From Azoarcus olearius (GTDB lineage Bacteria > Pseudomonadota > Gammaproteobacteria > Burkholderiales > Rhodocyclaceae), in the NCBI RefSeq assembly GCF_001682385.1, contig NZ_CP016210.1, positions 992,001 through 1,056,000 on the forward strand: 64,000 bases of DNA, written 5' to 3'. This document shows positions 22,643-30,974 of the stretch, piece by piece (the stretch's first letter is position 1; each line of letters starts with the position of its first letter). A program made the translations under genes and the position numbers. The notes under the pieces are model-generated. The model saw only the letters and a program-made list of their open reading frames with translations, had not been told where the DNA came from and did not search any database.

Positions 22643-23308
22643 ATGGAAAACCGTGTAACTGCCCTTGGCCGGTCGGAAGCCTCGACGCTGTCGACCAACA
22701 AGGTCATCCGCAACACCTACATGCTGCTGTCGATGACGCTCGCGTTCTCGGCGCTCACCGCGGGTGTGTCCCTTTCGCTGGGATTGCCGCACCCGGGCAT
22801 CCTGATCACGCTGGTGGGTTATTTCGGGCTGCTGTTCCTGACCACCAAGTTCCGTAACAGCGGTCTGGGCGTGCTGTTCGTGTTCGCGCTGACGGGCTTC
22901 ATGGGCTATACACTCGGCCCGATCCTGTCGTACTACCTGGCGCTGCCCAACGGTAGTCAGGTGGTGATGCAGGCCATGGGCGGTACCGCAGCGATCTTCC
23001 TCGGCCTGTCGGCTTACGCCCTGACGACCCGGAAGGACTTTTCCTTCATGGGCGGCTTCCTGATGGTAGGCATCCTGGTTGCCTTCCTGGCGGGCCTGGG
23101 CGCGGTGTTCTTCGAAATGCCGGGCCTGTCGCTGGCAGTGTCGGCGATGTTCGTGCTGCTCATGTCGGGCCTGATCCTGTTCGAGACGAGCAACATCATC
23201 CACGGTGGCGAAACGAACTACGTGATGGCTACGGTGTCGCTGTACGTGTCGATCTACAACCTCTTCACGAGCCTGCTCCACCTGCTGGGTTTCGCCAGCA
23301 ACGACTGA
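22643..23308 (+). CDS. Bax inhibitor-1 / YccA family membrane protein
   Basis: 221 residues with seven hydrophobic helices, beginning at TYMLLSMTLAFSALTAGVSL. The BI-1 signature LILFETSNIIHGGETNYVMATVSLYVSIYNLF (segments FETSNIIHGGE and VSLYVSIYNLF) near the C-terminus is clear. The E. coli homologue YccA is a substrate and modulator of FtsH; the FtsH regulators HflK and HflC are encoded in this window at 47.8-49.9 kb. ATG 22643 follows TCGGAGGTG. A strong terminator follows. Confidence 0.9.
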   Translation: MENRVTALGRSEASTLSTNKVIRNTYMLLSMTLAFSALTAGVSLSLGLPHPGILITLVGYFGLLFLTTKFRNSGLGVLFVFALTGFMGYTLGPILSYYLALPNGSQVVMQAMGGTAAIFLGLSAYALTTRKDFSFMGGFLMVGILVAFLAGLGAVFFEMPGLSLAVSAMFVLLMSGLILFETSNIIHGGETNYVMATVSLYVSIYNLFTSLLHLLGFASND

Positions 23309-23334
23309 TCGATCGGATCGTCGTCCGTCGCCAG

Positions 23335-23370
23335 GGGCAGGTGCCGTTGCGGCACCTGCCCTTTCTTTTT
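23335..23370 (+). terminator. Intrinsic terminator after the BI-1 gene
   Basis: GGGCAGGTGCC (23335-23345), loop GTTGC, GGCACCTGCCC (23351-23361), then TTTCTTTTT. Eleven perfect base pairs. Confidence 0.92.
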
Positions 23371-23450
23371 CTGCTAGCCGCTTCGTTCGTTGCGCCACGC
23401 CGGGCTCCCTGGCGTGCCGGTGACGGGGCGCTTCACCGGTGCCGTTGCCC

Positions 23451-25172
23451 ATGCCCCATGACGTCTCGCTGATCGCAACCCTCGCCGTTGGTTTCGGCCT
23501 TGCGCTGTTGCTCGGCTTCATTGCCGACCGCCTGCGCCTGCCCGCCCTTGTCGGATACCTGCTTGCAGGCATCCTGATCGGTCCGGCCACTCCGGGTTTC
23601 GTCGCCGACGTTGGGATCGCGGGGCAACTTGCCGAGATTGGCGTGATGTTGCTGATGTTCGGCGTCGGCTTGCATTTTTCGCTGGAAGATCTGCTCGCGG
23701 TCCGCCGCATTGCGCTGCCCGGAGCGGTGGTCCAGATGGCGGTGGCAACGCTGCTCGGGATGGGAATGGCCGCCTTGTGGGGCTGGAATCTGGGGGCGGG
23801 GCTGATATTCGGACTCTCGCTTTCCGTGGCCAGCACCGTCGTTTTGTTGAAGGCGTTGGAGACGCGGGGCATCCTCGAGACCGTGAATGGCCGCATCGCG
23901 GTAGGTTGGCTAGTGGTTGAAGACCTCGCGATGGTCGTGGTGCTGGTGCTGCTGCCACCCCTCGCCGGTTTGCTCGGCGGTGCCGCCGAAGTCGAGCCCT
24001 CGCAGCCGCTGTGGCGCACCGTGGGACTGACCCTGCTGCAGGTTGGCGCTTTCGTGGCCTTGATGCTGCTTGTCGGCCGGCGCGTGTTGCCCTGGTTGCT
24101 GTGGCAGGTGGCCGGTAGCGGGTCGCGCGAACTGTTCACGCTGGGCGTGATTGCCGCTGCGGTCAGCATTGCGTTCGGCGCGGCGCAGCTCTTCGGCGTG
24201 TCCTTTGCGCTCGGTGCCTTCTTCGCCGGCATGGTGATGCGCGAATCGGAATTCAGCCACCGCGCGGCGCAGGAGTCGCTGCCGTTGCGGGACGCCTTTG
24301 CCGTGCTGTTCTTCGTTTCGGTCGGGATGCTGTTCGATCCCAGCGTGCTCGTCGAGTATCCGCTGCACGTGCTGGGCGTGGTCGCCGTGATCATCGTAGG
24401 CAAGTCGATCGCCGCCGCTGCGCTCGTGATCGCCTTCCGCTATCCGCTTAACACCGCGCTCACGGTTGCCGCCAGCCTTGCCCAGATCGGCGAGTTCTCC
24501 TTCATCCTGGCCGGCCTTGGCATGGCGCTTGGGCTGTTGCCCGCCGCCGGGCAGAGCCTGATCCTGGCGGGGGCCTTGATCTCGATCGCAGCCAATCCCT
24601 TCGTGTTCGCCACCGTGCGGCCGGCCGGAAAGTGGATGCTCGACAACTGGAGCGTGGCGCGGCGGCTTGCGCTTCGCGCCGACCCGCTGACGGAATTGCC
24701 GATGAGCACCGAGCGGGATTTTCTGGAAGGGCAGGTGGTACTGGTCGGCTACGGGCGGGTTGGTCGCCGCATTGCCGAGGCCTTGCAGGCGCGAGACATC
24801 CCCTACGTGGTGGCGGAGCAGAACCGCGAGCGGGTAGACCAGTTGCGCAAGAGCGGTGTTGCCGCCGTGTTCGGAGATGCCGCCGACCCCGCGGTGTTGA
24901 TCCAGGCGCACATTGCACATGCGGCGATGCTGGTCGTTGCCACGCCGAAGACGATCGACGTGCGCAAGATGGCAGAGACCGCCCGGACCCTGAACCCCGG
25001 CATCGAGATCATCCTGCGCACGCACAGCGAAGACGACGCCGAACTGCTGGTGCGGGAGAACATCGGCCGCGTCTTTTTTGGGGAAGAGGAACTCGCCAAA
25101 GGCATGGCCGGCCACGTGGTGGCGCGGTTTGCGCCTGCGCCGGCCACGCATCGGCCGGCGCAGCACGCCTGA
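23451..25172 (+). CDS. Kef/YbaL-type monovalent cation:proton antiporter with RCK domain
   Basis: 573 residues from ATG 23451. Twelve or so membrane helices of the CPA2 exchanger fold (LALLLGFIADRLRLPALVGYLL, LMFGVGLHFSLEDL, VEDLAMVVVLVLLPPLAG) occupy about 1-390, and a C-terminal TrkA-N/RCK domain (about 420-545) has a Rossmann NAD-binding motif GYGRVGRRIAEAL. Layout is that of YbaL/RosB and KefB/C. Such proteins exchange K+ (or Na+) for H+ under nucleotide control. No KefF/KefG ancillary gene is next to it, which favours the YbaL branch. GTG 23439 is an alternative start. Confidence 0.85.
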   Translation: MPHDVSLIATLAVGFGLALLLGFIADRLRLPALVGYLLAGILIGPATPGFVADVGIAGQLAEIGVMLLMFGVGLHFSLEDLLAVRRIALPGAVVQMAVATLLGMGMAALWGWNLGAGLIFGLSLSVASTVVLLKALETRGILETVNGRIAVGWLVVEDLAMVVVLVLLPPLAGLLGGAAEVEPSQPLWRTVGLTLLQVGAFVALMLLVGRRVLPWLLWQVAGSGSRELFTLGVIAAAVSIAFGAAQLFGVSFALGAFFAGMVMRESEFSHRAAQESLPLRDAFAVLFFVSVGMLFDPSVLVEYPLHVLGVVAVIIVGKSIAAAALVIAFRYPLNTALTVAASLAQIGEFSFILAGLGMALGLLPAAGQSLILAGALISIAANPFVFATVRPAGKWMLDNWSVARRLALRADPLTELPMSTERDFLEGQVVLVGYGRVGRRIAEALQARDIPYVVAEQNRERVDQLRKSGVAAVFGDAADPAVLIQAHIAHAAMLVVATPKTIDVRKMAETARTLNPGIEIILRTHSEDDAELLVRENIGRVFFGEEELAKGMAGHVVARFAPAPATHRPAQHA

Positions 25173-25178
25173 GGGGCG

Positions 25179-26513
25179 TTACGGCGCTTCGGGCGTGTCC
25201 GTTGCCGGTTGCGGCGGCGCGCCCGCTTCGGGGTTCGGAATCCGGGTGGCGAGGATCTTGTCGATGCGCTTGCCATCGAGGTCAACCACCTCCAGCCGCC
25301 ACTGTTCCCATACGGTGACGTCCCCCGTGCGGGGCAAGCGCCCGAGCAGCCACATGATCATGCCGCTCAGCGTGTGATAGCGCCCCTTCTCCTCTTCCGG
25401 AGCGCTCTTCAGCTCAAGGCGATCCTTCAGCTCGGGCAGCGGAATCAGGCCGTCGAGCAGCCATGAGCCGTCTTCGCGCTGAACCGCCCAGGCGTCCTCC
25501 AGACGGTGCGGCTGGAACTCCCCGGTGACGGCTTCCATCACGTCCTGCAGCGTCACCATGCCTTGCACTTCGCCGTATTCGTCGATGACGAACACCATGC
25601 GCGAACTGGAGGCGCGGAACTGGTCCAGCAGTTCCATGCCGGTCAGCGACTCGGGCACATAGACCGGCGTCTCCAGATGGCGGGTCAGATCCGCCTTGCC
25701 GCCCTTGAGCGTCTGGTTGAAGAGCTGCTTTGACGAAATGATGCCGAGGATGTCGTCGAGGCCGCCGCGGCAGACCGGGAAGCGGGAGTGATCCGATTCG
25801 GCCATGCGGGCGAGGTTGGATTCCAGCGGACGGGTCACGTCGAGCCAGACGATATCCGAACGCGGCACCATCAGCGAACCGATCTGGCGGTCGTCGAGGC
25901 GGAACACGTTGCGCACCATCGCGTGCTCGTTCTTCTCGATGATGCCGGCCACCGAACCCTCTTCGAGCAGCGCGTGGATTTCTTCCTCGGTCACGCCCGG
26001 CGCGCTTTCGTCGCGCTGGCCGAGGATGCGGAGCAGCACCGCAGTCGATCCCGACAGCAGGCGGACGAAGGGGCGCGAGACGATGGACAGGGTGTTCATC
26101 GGCTTGGCCACCAGGCGCGCGATCGCCTCCGGGTTAAGCTGCCCCACGCGCTTGGGCACCAGTTCGCCCACCACGATCGAAATGTAGGTGATGACCATCA
26201 CGACCAGCACCGTGGCGCCGATCTCGCTGGGGCGCTGGGCCAGACCCAGGTCCTGCAGCCAGGCGGCCAGCGGGGCGGCGAGGGCGGCCTCGCCGACGAT
26301 GCCGTTGAGGATGCCGATCGAGGTGATGCCGATCTGGATCGTAGAGAGGAAACGGGTGGGCTCTTCTCCGAGCTTGATCGCCACTGCGGCCGAGGCGTCG
26401 CCCTCTTCGGCCAGCTTGGCAAGACGGGCGCGACGCGCGGTGACGAGGGCGATTTCGGACATCGCGAACGCGCCGTTGAGAATGATCAGCGCGATGAGGA
26501 TGAAGACTTCCAT
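25179..26513 (-). CDS. CNNM/CorC-HlyC family membrane protein with CBS pair
   Basis: 444 residues. N-terminal DUF21/CNNM membrane domain (about 1-190: ILIALIILNGAFAMSEIALV; GITSIGILNGIVGEAA; ISIVVGELVPKR), a tandem CBS module (about 215-335: LMVPRSDIVWLDV; FVIDEYGEVQGMVTLQDVMEAV) and a C-terminal CorC_HlyC domain (about 350-430). The older name is hemolysin-related; family members are now linked to Mg2+ export or homeostasis. It ends 6 nt before the convergent antiporter stop, and its start diverges from the manganese-riboswitch-controlled terC gene. Confidence 0.88.
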   Translation of the reverse strand: MEVFILIALIILNGAFAMSEIALVTARRARLAKLAEEGDASAAVAIKLGEEPTRFLSTIQIGITSIGILNGIVGEAALAAPLAAWLQDLGLAQRPSEIGATVLVVMVITYISIVVGELVPKRVGQLNPEAIARLVAKPMNTLSIVSRPFVRLLSGSTAVLLRILGQRDESAPGVTEEEIHALLEEGSVAGIIEKNEHAMVRNVFRLDDRQIGSLMVPRSDIVWLDVTRPLESNLARMAESDHSRFPVCRGGLDDILGIISSKQLFNQTLKGGKADLTRHLETPVYVPESLTGMELLDQFRASSSRMVFVIDEYGEVQGMVTLQDVMEAVTGEFQPHRLEDAWAVQREDGSWLLDGLIPLPELKDRLELKSAPEEEKGRYHTLSGMIMWLLGRLPRTGDVTVWEQWRLEVVDLDGKRIDKILATRIPNPEAGAPPQPATDTPEAP

Positions 26514-26811
26514 GTGCGCTCCGTCAGCTCAGTGCGGCGCGGTTCGGCGCGCGCAGTCTGGCATTCCGGCTGCTGCGCAGGGCCGGTGCGGGCGCGTGCG
26601 AGCGAGTGGCGGCAGGGGTGGTGAGGGTGGGGGCGCGGCGAGAAGCGGCGCGGTGCCCGGAAAGCGGGTCGACCGGAAGGAAGGAGCGGGACCAGGGAAG
26701 CGGGGTGGAGTGCTTACTCATAGAGCGAGGCAAGGCGCCTCGCGTGGCCTTTCTTGTGTTGGAACGAATGCAATCATGCACGAATCGCGCCGGCCTGTCA
26801 TGCGCGCGGCC
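26514..26811. other. Gap upstream of the terC promoter, no gene seen
   Basis: Purine-rich on the plus strand and without a convincing coding frame. It must contain the corC-like promoter (reverse). The only structure seen is a 7-bp hairpin GCGAGGC/GCCTCGC (26725-26743), with no T-run directly after it. Confidence 0.5.
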
Positions 26812-26839
26812 TTGACATTGCGCCGCGCCGCAATAGACT
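26812..26839 (+). promoter_or_regulatory. Sigma-70 promoter of the riboswitch-terC unit
   Basis: Perfect TTGACA (26812-26817), 16-bp spacer, TAGACT (26834-26839). The predicted start (about 26846) falls at the first base of the riboswitch P1 helix. Confidence 0.75.
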
Positions 26840-26845
26840 CCCATT

Positions 26846-26990
26846 CATCAAGGGGAGTAGCTTTTCGCCGCGGTACCGTCATCACGGTGGGTGTGTCCGG
26901 ATCGGATACATCCCCCGGTGCTCCGGGCAACTTACGTTGCAAGCGAGACCTTGCCGAAGGGCAAGGTGCGCCGCGACTGTCTGCTTGATG
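26846..26990 (+). promoter_or_regulatory. yybP-ykoY (manganese) riboswitch aptamer
   Basis: All sequence hallmarks are seen in order: AAGGGGAGTAGC (26850-26861), CCGTCATCACGG (26876-26887), CCGGGCAACTT (26933 region) and GCGAGACC (26943-26950). The closing helix P1 is CATCAAG (26846-26852) with CTTGATG (26984-26990), 7 perfect pairs; a further hairpin ACCTTGCC/GGCAAGGT is at 26948-26967. This family senses Mn2+ and controls Mn export genes such as alx and mntP, which matches the TerC/Alx gene just downstream. By my folding P1 does not overlap the terminator, so the switching partner strands are not resolved. Confidence 0.93.
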
Positions 26991-26997
26991 CGAGGCT

Positions 26998-27027
26998 GGC
27001 CTGTGTCCTTCGGGAGCAGGCCTTTTT
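26998..27027 (+). terminator. Leader terminator before terC (riboswitch expression platform)
   Basis: GGCCTG (26998-27003) with CAGGCC (27017-27022), inner TCC-TTCG-GGA closing a UUCG tetraloop, then five T (27023-27027). It lies between the aptamer and the terC ATG at 27050, so it points to control of transcription termination. Confidence 0.88.
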
Positions 27028-27049
27028 CGTTTCTTGCACGGAGTCGCAA

Positions 27050-28012
27050 ATGGAATCAATCGGTACGTGGTGGATGTGGGCGGGCTTTGCCTTCATCGTG
27101 GTGGCAATGCTGCTGGTGGACCTGGTGGTCTTCAAGAGCGGGCATCAGCATCGGGTGTCGCTGCGCGAGGCTGCTGCATGGTCGCTCGCGTGGGTGACCG
27201 TCGCGCTGATCTTCAATGCCGGACTGTGGTGGTATCTGGACGCCACCGCTGGCCGGGCGGTGGCCAACGACAAGGCGTTGTCTTTCCTGGTGGGCTACCT
27301 GGTCGAGAAGTCGCTGGCGGTCGACAACGTCTTCGTCTGGATGATGATCTTCAGCTTCTTCGCGGTGCCGTTGGAGTTGCAGCGGCGGGTGTTGCTGTAC
27401 GGCATCGTGGGCGCAGTCGTGATGCGGACCGGCATGATCTTCGGGGGCAGCTGGCTGATCACGCAGTTCCACTGGGTGCTGTACATCTTCGGCGCCTTCC
27501 TGGTTGTCACCGGCGTGAAGATGGCCTGGGTCACGGAGCATCAACCCGACCTCGCACGCAATCCGCTGGTGCGCTGGATCCGCAATCATTACCCGGTCAC
27601 CGAGCAACTCGAGGGTGAGCGCTTCTTCGTCGTCCGCCAGGGTGTGCGCCATGCCACGCCGCTGTTGCTGGCGCTGGTGCTGGTGGAGGTCTCGGACGTG
27701 ATCTTCGCGGTGGACAGCATTCCCGCCATCTTCGCGATCACAACCGACCCCTTCATCGTGCTGACGTCGAACCTGTTCGCCATCCTCGGCTTGCGCGCGA
27801 TGTACTTCCTGCTGGCCGACCTGGGTAACCGCTTCTCGCTGCTGCGGTACGGGCTGGCACTGATTCTGGTGTTCATCGGCACCAAGATGCTGATCGTCGA
27901 GTGGATCAAGATCCCCGTCGCGGTCTCGCTCGGCGTCGTTGCCACCATCCTCGCGGTGACCGTGTGGCTCAGCATGCGGCGCGCGGCGCAGGCGGAGGGT
28001 GGGGCCGCCTGA
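27050..28012 (+). CDS. alx: TerC/Alx family membrane protein, probable Mn2+ exporter
   Basis: 320 residues with about nine membrane helices. TerC features: [19 protein letters not shown] in the first half and [24 protein letters not shown] in the second, each giving acidic residues inside the membrane for metal coordination; the loop between carries the basic [15 protein letters not shown]. Layout is that of E. coli Alx, an alkali- and Mn-regulated member of this family. The Mn riboswitch in its leader strongly supports manganese export as the role. ATG 27050 is preceded by ACGGAG. Confidence 0.88.
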   Translation: MESIGTWWMWAGFAFIVVAMLLVDLVVFKSGHQHRVSLREAAAWSLAWVTVALIFNAGLWWYLDATAGRAVANDKALSFLVGYLVEKSLAVDNVFVWMMIFSFFAVPLELQRRVLLYGIVGAVVMRTGMIFGGSWLITQFHWVLYIFGAFLVVTGVKMAWVTEHQPDLARNPLVRWIRNHYPVTEQLEGERFFVVRQGVRHATPLLLALVLVEVSDVIFAVDSIPAIFAITTDPFIVLTSNLFAILGLRAMYFLLADLGNRFSLLRYGLALILVFIGTKMLIVEWIKIPVAVSLGVVATILAVTVWLSMRRAAQAEGGAA

Positions 28013-28019
28013 CGGTGAG

Positions 28020-28060
28020 TTGTAACGCCTGCGACGGCTTTTTGGTTGCAGGCGTTACAA
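28020..28060. repeat. Long inverted repeat between terC and accA
   Basis: TTGTAACGCCTGC (28020-28032) and GCAGGCGTTACAA (28048-28060) are a perfect 13-bp dyad, extendable to 16 pairs with one G-T, around a T-rich loop. The right arm runs into TACAAT (28056-28061), a good -10 box for accA. It is not followed directly by a T-run, so it may be either a terC transcript end or an operator over the accA promoter. Confidence 0.55.
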
Positions 28061-28089
28061 TACCGCTCATTTTTTTGCTGGGACGGTCG

Positions 28090-29055
28090 ATGAAGACCAC
28101 CTTTCTGGATTTCGAACAACCGATTGCCGAGCTCGAGGAAAAGATCGAGCAACTGCGTTTCGTGCAGGACGACTCCGCGGTCGATATCTCTGAAGAAATC
28201 GCACGCCTCGAGGTCAAGAGCCAGGCGCTGACGAAGGATCTGTACGCCAAGCTGACCCCGTGGCAGATCGCCCAGGTCGCCCGCCATCCGCAGCGCCCCT
28301 ACACGCTGGATTACGTGCAGCACATCTTCACCGACTTCGAGGAACTGCACGGTGACCGCGCCTACGCCGACGACAAGGCGATCGTCGGTGGCCTCGCCCG
28401 CTTCAACGGCCAGAGCTGCGTGATCATCGGCCACCAGAAGGGGCGCGATACGAAGGAAAAGATCGCGCGCAACTTCGGCATGCCGCGTCCCGAGGGCTAC
28501 CGCAAGGCGATGCGGCTGATGAAGCTCGCCGAGAAGTTCGGCCTGCCGGTCTTTACCTTCGTGGATACGCCCGGCGCCTATCCCGGCATCGGCGCCGAGG
28601 AGCGCGGGCAGTCTGAAGCGATCGGTCATAACCTGTACGTGATGGCCGAACTGAAAGTGCCGCTGATCTGCACGGTGATCGGCGAGGGTGGCTCCGGCGG
28701 CGCGCTGGCGATCGCGGTGGGCGACCAGGTGATGATGATGCAGTACTCCACCTACTCGGTGATTTCGCCCGAGGGCTGTGCCTCCATCCTGTGGAAGAGT
28801 GCCGAAAAGGCCTCCGAGGCGGCCGAAACGATGGGTATCACTGCCGCCCGGCTCAAGTCGCTCGGCCTGGTCGACAAGGTGGTCAACGAACCGGTCGGCG
28901 GTGCTCACCGCGACCATCGCGCCGCAGCGCAATCTCTCAAGCGGGCCTTGGCCGAAGCCCTGCGCCAGGTCGACACGCTGTCGCCGTCGGAACTCGTCGA
29001 GCAGCGGATGGAAAAGCTGATGGGTTACGGCCGCTTCAAGGAAATCGCCGCCTGA
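28090..29055 (+). CDS. accA: Acetyl-CoA carboxylase carboxyltransferase subunit alpha
   Basis: With AccD forms the carboxyltransferase that moves CO2 from biotin to acetyl-CoA, making malonyl-CoA for fatty acids. 321 residues. Motifs: [19 protein letters not shown] start, THE crotonase-fold oxyanion region [17 protein letters not shown], and [19 protein letters not shown] 28090. accD is not in the window. tilS follows 11 nt after the stop, an accA-tilS pairing seen in many proteobacteria. Confidence 0.97.
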   Translation: MKTTFLDFEQPIAELEEKIEQLRFVQDDSAVDISEEIARLEVKSQALTKDLYAKLTPWQIAQVARHPQRPYTLDYVQHIFTDFEELHGDRAYADDKAIVGGLARFNGQSCVIIGHQKGRDTKEKIARNFGMPRPEGYRKAMRLMKLAEKFGLPVFTFVDTPGAYPGIGAEERGQSEAIGHNLYVMAELKVPLICTVIGEGGSGGALAIAVGDQVMMMQYSTYSVISPEGCASILWKSAEKASEAAETMGITAARLKSLGLVDKVVNEPVGGAHRDHRAAAQSLKRALAEALRQVDTLSPSELVEQRMEKLMGYGRFKEIAA

Positions 29056-29066
29056 CTCTCCCGGCC

Positions 29067-30413
29067 GTGGCCGTGGAACTCGCCGGACCGTTTGCCGAGG
29101 TGCTGCGCGCCGCGGCGATCGGTCCGGCGAGCCGTTTGTGCTGCGCGCTGTCGGGAGGCGTGGATTCGGTCGTCACCCTCGATCTGCTGACGCGGCTGCA
29201 ACCCCGCTTCGGTTTCACCCTCACCGCGGTGCATGTGCACCACGGTCTCAGTCCGCATGCCGACGCCTGGGCGCAGTTCTGTGCGCAGCTGTGTGCCGCG
29301 CGCGGGCTTACGCTGGCGATACGGCGGGTCGAGGTGCCCACGGACACCGGGCAGGGGCTGGAGTCGGCCGCGCGTGCGCGGCGCCATGCAGAACTCGTCG
29401 CCCAGCCGTGCGACTGGCTTGTGTTCGGCCACCATCAGGACGATCAGGCCGAGACCGTGCTGTTCCGCCTGTTCCGCGGCAGCGGCCTGCGGGGACTGGG
29501 GGCGATGGCGGCGGTGGAGCCCGGTCAGCACGCAATGCCGGGCAAGCTGCGCCCGTTGCTCGACATCGGCCGCGCCGGGATCGTGGCCTATGCGCGGGCC
29601 GCCGGCCTGGAGTGGATCGAGGACGAAAGCAACGCCGACTGCCGCTTCACCCGCAACGCCTTGCGACACAAGGTGCTTCCGGTCGTCCAGGCGCAGTTTC
29701 CGGCTGTGGCGCCCACGCTGGCGCGGACCGCGGCGCTGCTGCGCGAAGGCGCCGACCTGCTGGACGATCTCGCGCGGCTGGACGAGAACGCGTGTGGCGG
29801 TCCGGTGCTTGCCGCGGACGTCTTCGCGTCGTTGCCGGCGGCGCGGGCCGCCAATCTGTTGCGTTGGCAGACCGCGCGGATGGGGGCGCGGGCGCCGTCG
29901 AGGGCCCGCCTGGGCGAGACGCTGCGCCAGCTGCGCGAGGCACCGGGCCCGCTACGTCTCCCGCTGGGTGATCTGTGGTGTTGCGCTTATCAGGGCCGGG
30001 TGTGGCTGGAGCGTGATGATGAAGCGCCGCTGCGCGCGCACCTGTGGTGCGGCGAACCCAGCCTGGGTTGGGGGGCGGGGCAGGTGAGGCTGAGTCAGGG
30101 GGGCGGGGGTGCGGCGCTTCGCGTGGCAGCCGGCGAGGCGATGCTGGCGCGGCCCGCACCCGGTCTGCGCATGCGCCTCGGGCCAGCGCGGCCCACGCGC
30201 AGCTTCAAGAACCTGTGCCAGGAGGCGGGCATACCGCCGTGGCTGCGCCCGCGGCTGCCGGTGTTGTGGGTGGCGGGCGAGCCGGCCTGGATCGGCGGTA
30301 TTGGCATCGCCGCGCAGTTCCAGTGCGCGGAGGGGGAGCAGGGCGTGGTGCCGGCGTGGGTGCCGGCGTCAGCTGCGCAGCAGGGTCAGCATCTGGGCCA
30401 GTTCGACCGCTGA
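29067..30413 (+). CDS. tilS: tRNA(Ile)-lysidine synthase TilS
   Basis: Attaches lysine to C34 of tRNA-Ile(CAU) so that it reads AUA. 448 residues. N-type ATP-pyrophosphatase motif CALSGGVDSVV near residue 27-37, HVHHGLSPHAD, GHHQDDQAETVLFRLFRGSG and the core LRHKVLP are all present; the C-terminal domain has RPTRSFKNLCQEAGIPPWLR. No ATG is available near the N-terminus: GTG 29067 or 29073 must be used, only 11-17 nt after accA with no clear ribosome site, suggesting translational coupling. The last 45 nt overlap the convergent response-regulator gene. Confidence 0.93.
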   Translation: MAVELAGPFAEVLRAAAIGPASRLCCALSGGVDSVVTLDLLTRLQPRFGFTLTAVHVHHGLSPHADAWAQFCAQLCAARGLTLAIRRVEVPTDTGQGLESAARARRHAELVAQPCDWLVFGHHQDDQAETVLFRLFRGSGLRGLGAMAAVEPGQHAMPGKLRPLLDIGRAGIVAYARAAGLEWIEDESNADCRFTRNALRHKVLPVVQAQFPAVAPTLARTAALLREGADLLDDLARLDENACGGPVLAADVFASLPAARAANLLRWQTARMGARAPSRARLGETLRQLREAPGPLRLPLGDLWCCAYQGRVWLERDDEAPLRAHLWCGEPSLGWGAGQVRLSQGGGGAALRVAAGEAMLARPAPGLRMRLGPARPTRSFKNLCQEAGIPPWLRPRLPVLWVAGEPAWIGGIGIAAQFQCAEGEQGVVPAWVPASAAQQGQHLGQFDR

Positions 30414-30974
30414 GCGCACTTCCATCTTGTCGAATACCCGCGAGCGGTGGGCTTCGACGGTGCGCATCGAGATCTGCAGGTCGTCGGCGATGACCTTGTT
30501 GAATTTGCCTTCGAGGATGAGGTCCATCACCTCGCGCTCGCGCGCGGTCAGCGTGGCGAGCCGGGCGGCGACGGTTTCACGGTCGGCCGCCACGCGCTGA
30601 CGCTCGGCGTCGCGCTGGATCGCCTTTTCGACCAGGTCCACAAGCTGGTTGTCGTTGAACGGCTTCTCGATGAAGTCGAACGCGCCCTTCTTCAGCGCGC
30701 CAACCGCCATCGGCACGTCGCCATGGCCCGTGATGAAGATGACCGGCAACTGGCAGCCGCGCTCGATCAGTGCGTCGAAGCATTCGAGCCCGCTCATCCC
30801 GTCCATGCGGATATCGAGCACGATGCAGCCGCGCCATTCGGGGCGCCATGCCCCCAGAAAAGCCTCGCCGCTGCTCCAGGCCCGGCAGTTCACCGAGCGC
30901 GTCTTGAACAACCATTGCAGCGCGTCGCGGATGGCTTCGTCGTCGTCAATGATGTGGGCGCAGGCCTGGGTCAT
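30369..30974 (-). CDS. dctR: Response regulator DctR (FixJ/NarL-type)
   Basis: 201 residues. Receiver domain (about 5-118) with acidic pocket DDD at 10-12, phospho-acceptor Asp54 in IVLDIRMDGMSG, Thr in FITGHGD and Lys in FIEKPF. C-terminal LuxR-type helix-turn-helix (about 138-195): LTAREREVMDLILEGKFNKVIADDLQISMRTVEAHR in segments LTAREREVM and ISMRTVEAHRSRVF. Partner of the sensor kinase encoded directly upstream (no gap) and, by position, activator of dctPQM on the other strand; this is the Rhodobacter-type DctSR arrangement. Its 3' end overlaps tilS by 45 nt. Confidence 0.9.
   Translation of the reverse strand: MTQACAHIIDDDEAIRDALQWLFKTRSVNCRAWSSGEAFLGAWRPEWRGCIVLDIRMDGMSGLECFDALIERGCQLPVIFITGHGDVPMAVGALKKGAFDFIEKPFNDNQLVDLVEKAIQRDAERQRVAADRETVAARLATLTAREREVMDLILEGKFNKVIADDLQISMRTVEAHRSRVFDKMEVRSAVELAQMLTLLRS

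Noticed and set aside
26524-26844. Reverse-strand 106-codon frame in the corC-terC gap
   Set aside because: No ribosome site, Arg/Pro/Ala-rich composition, and it covers the terC promoter.
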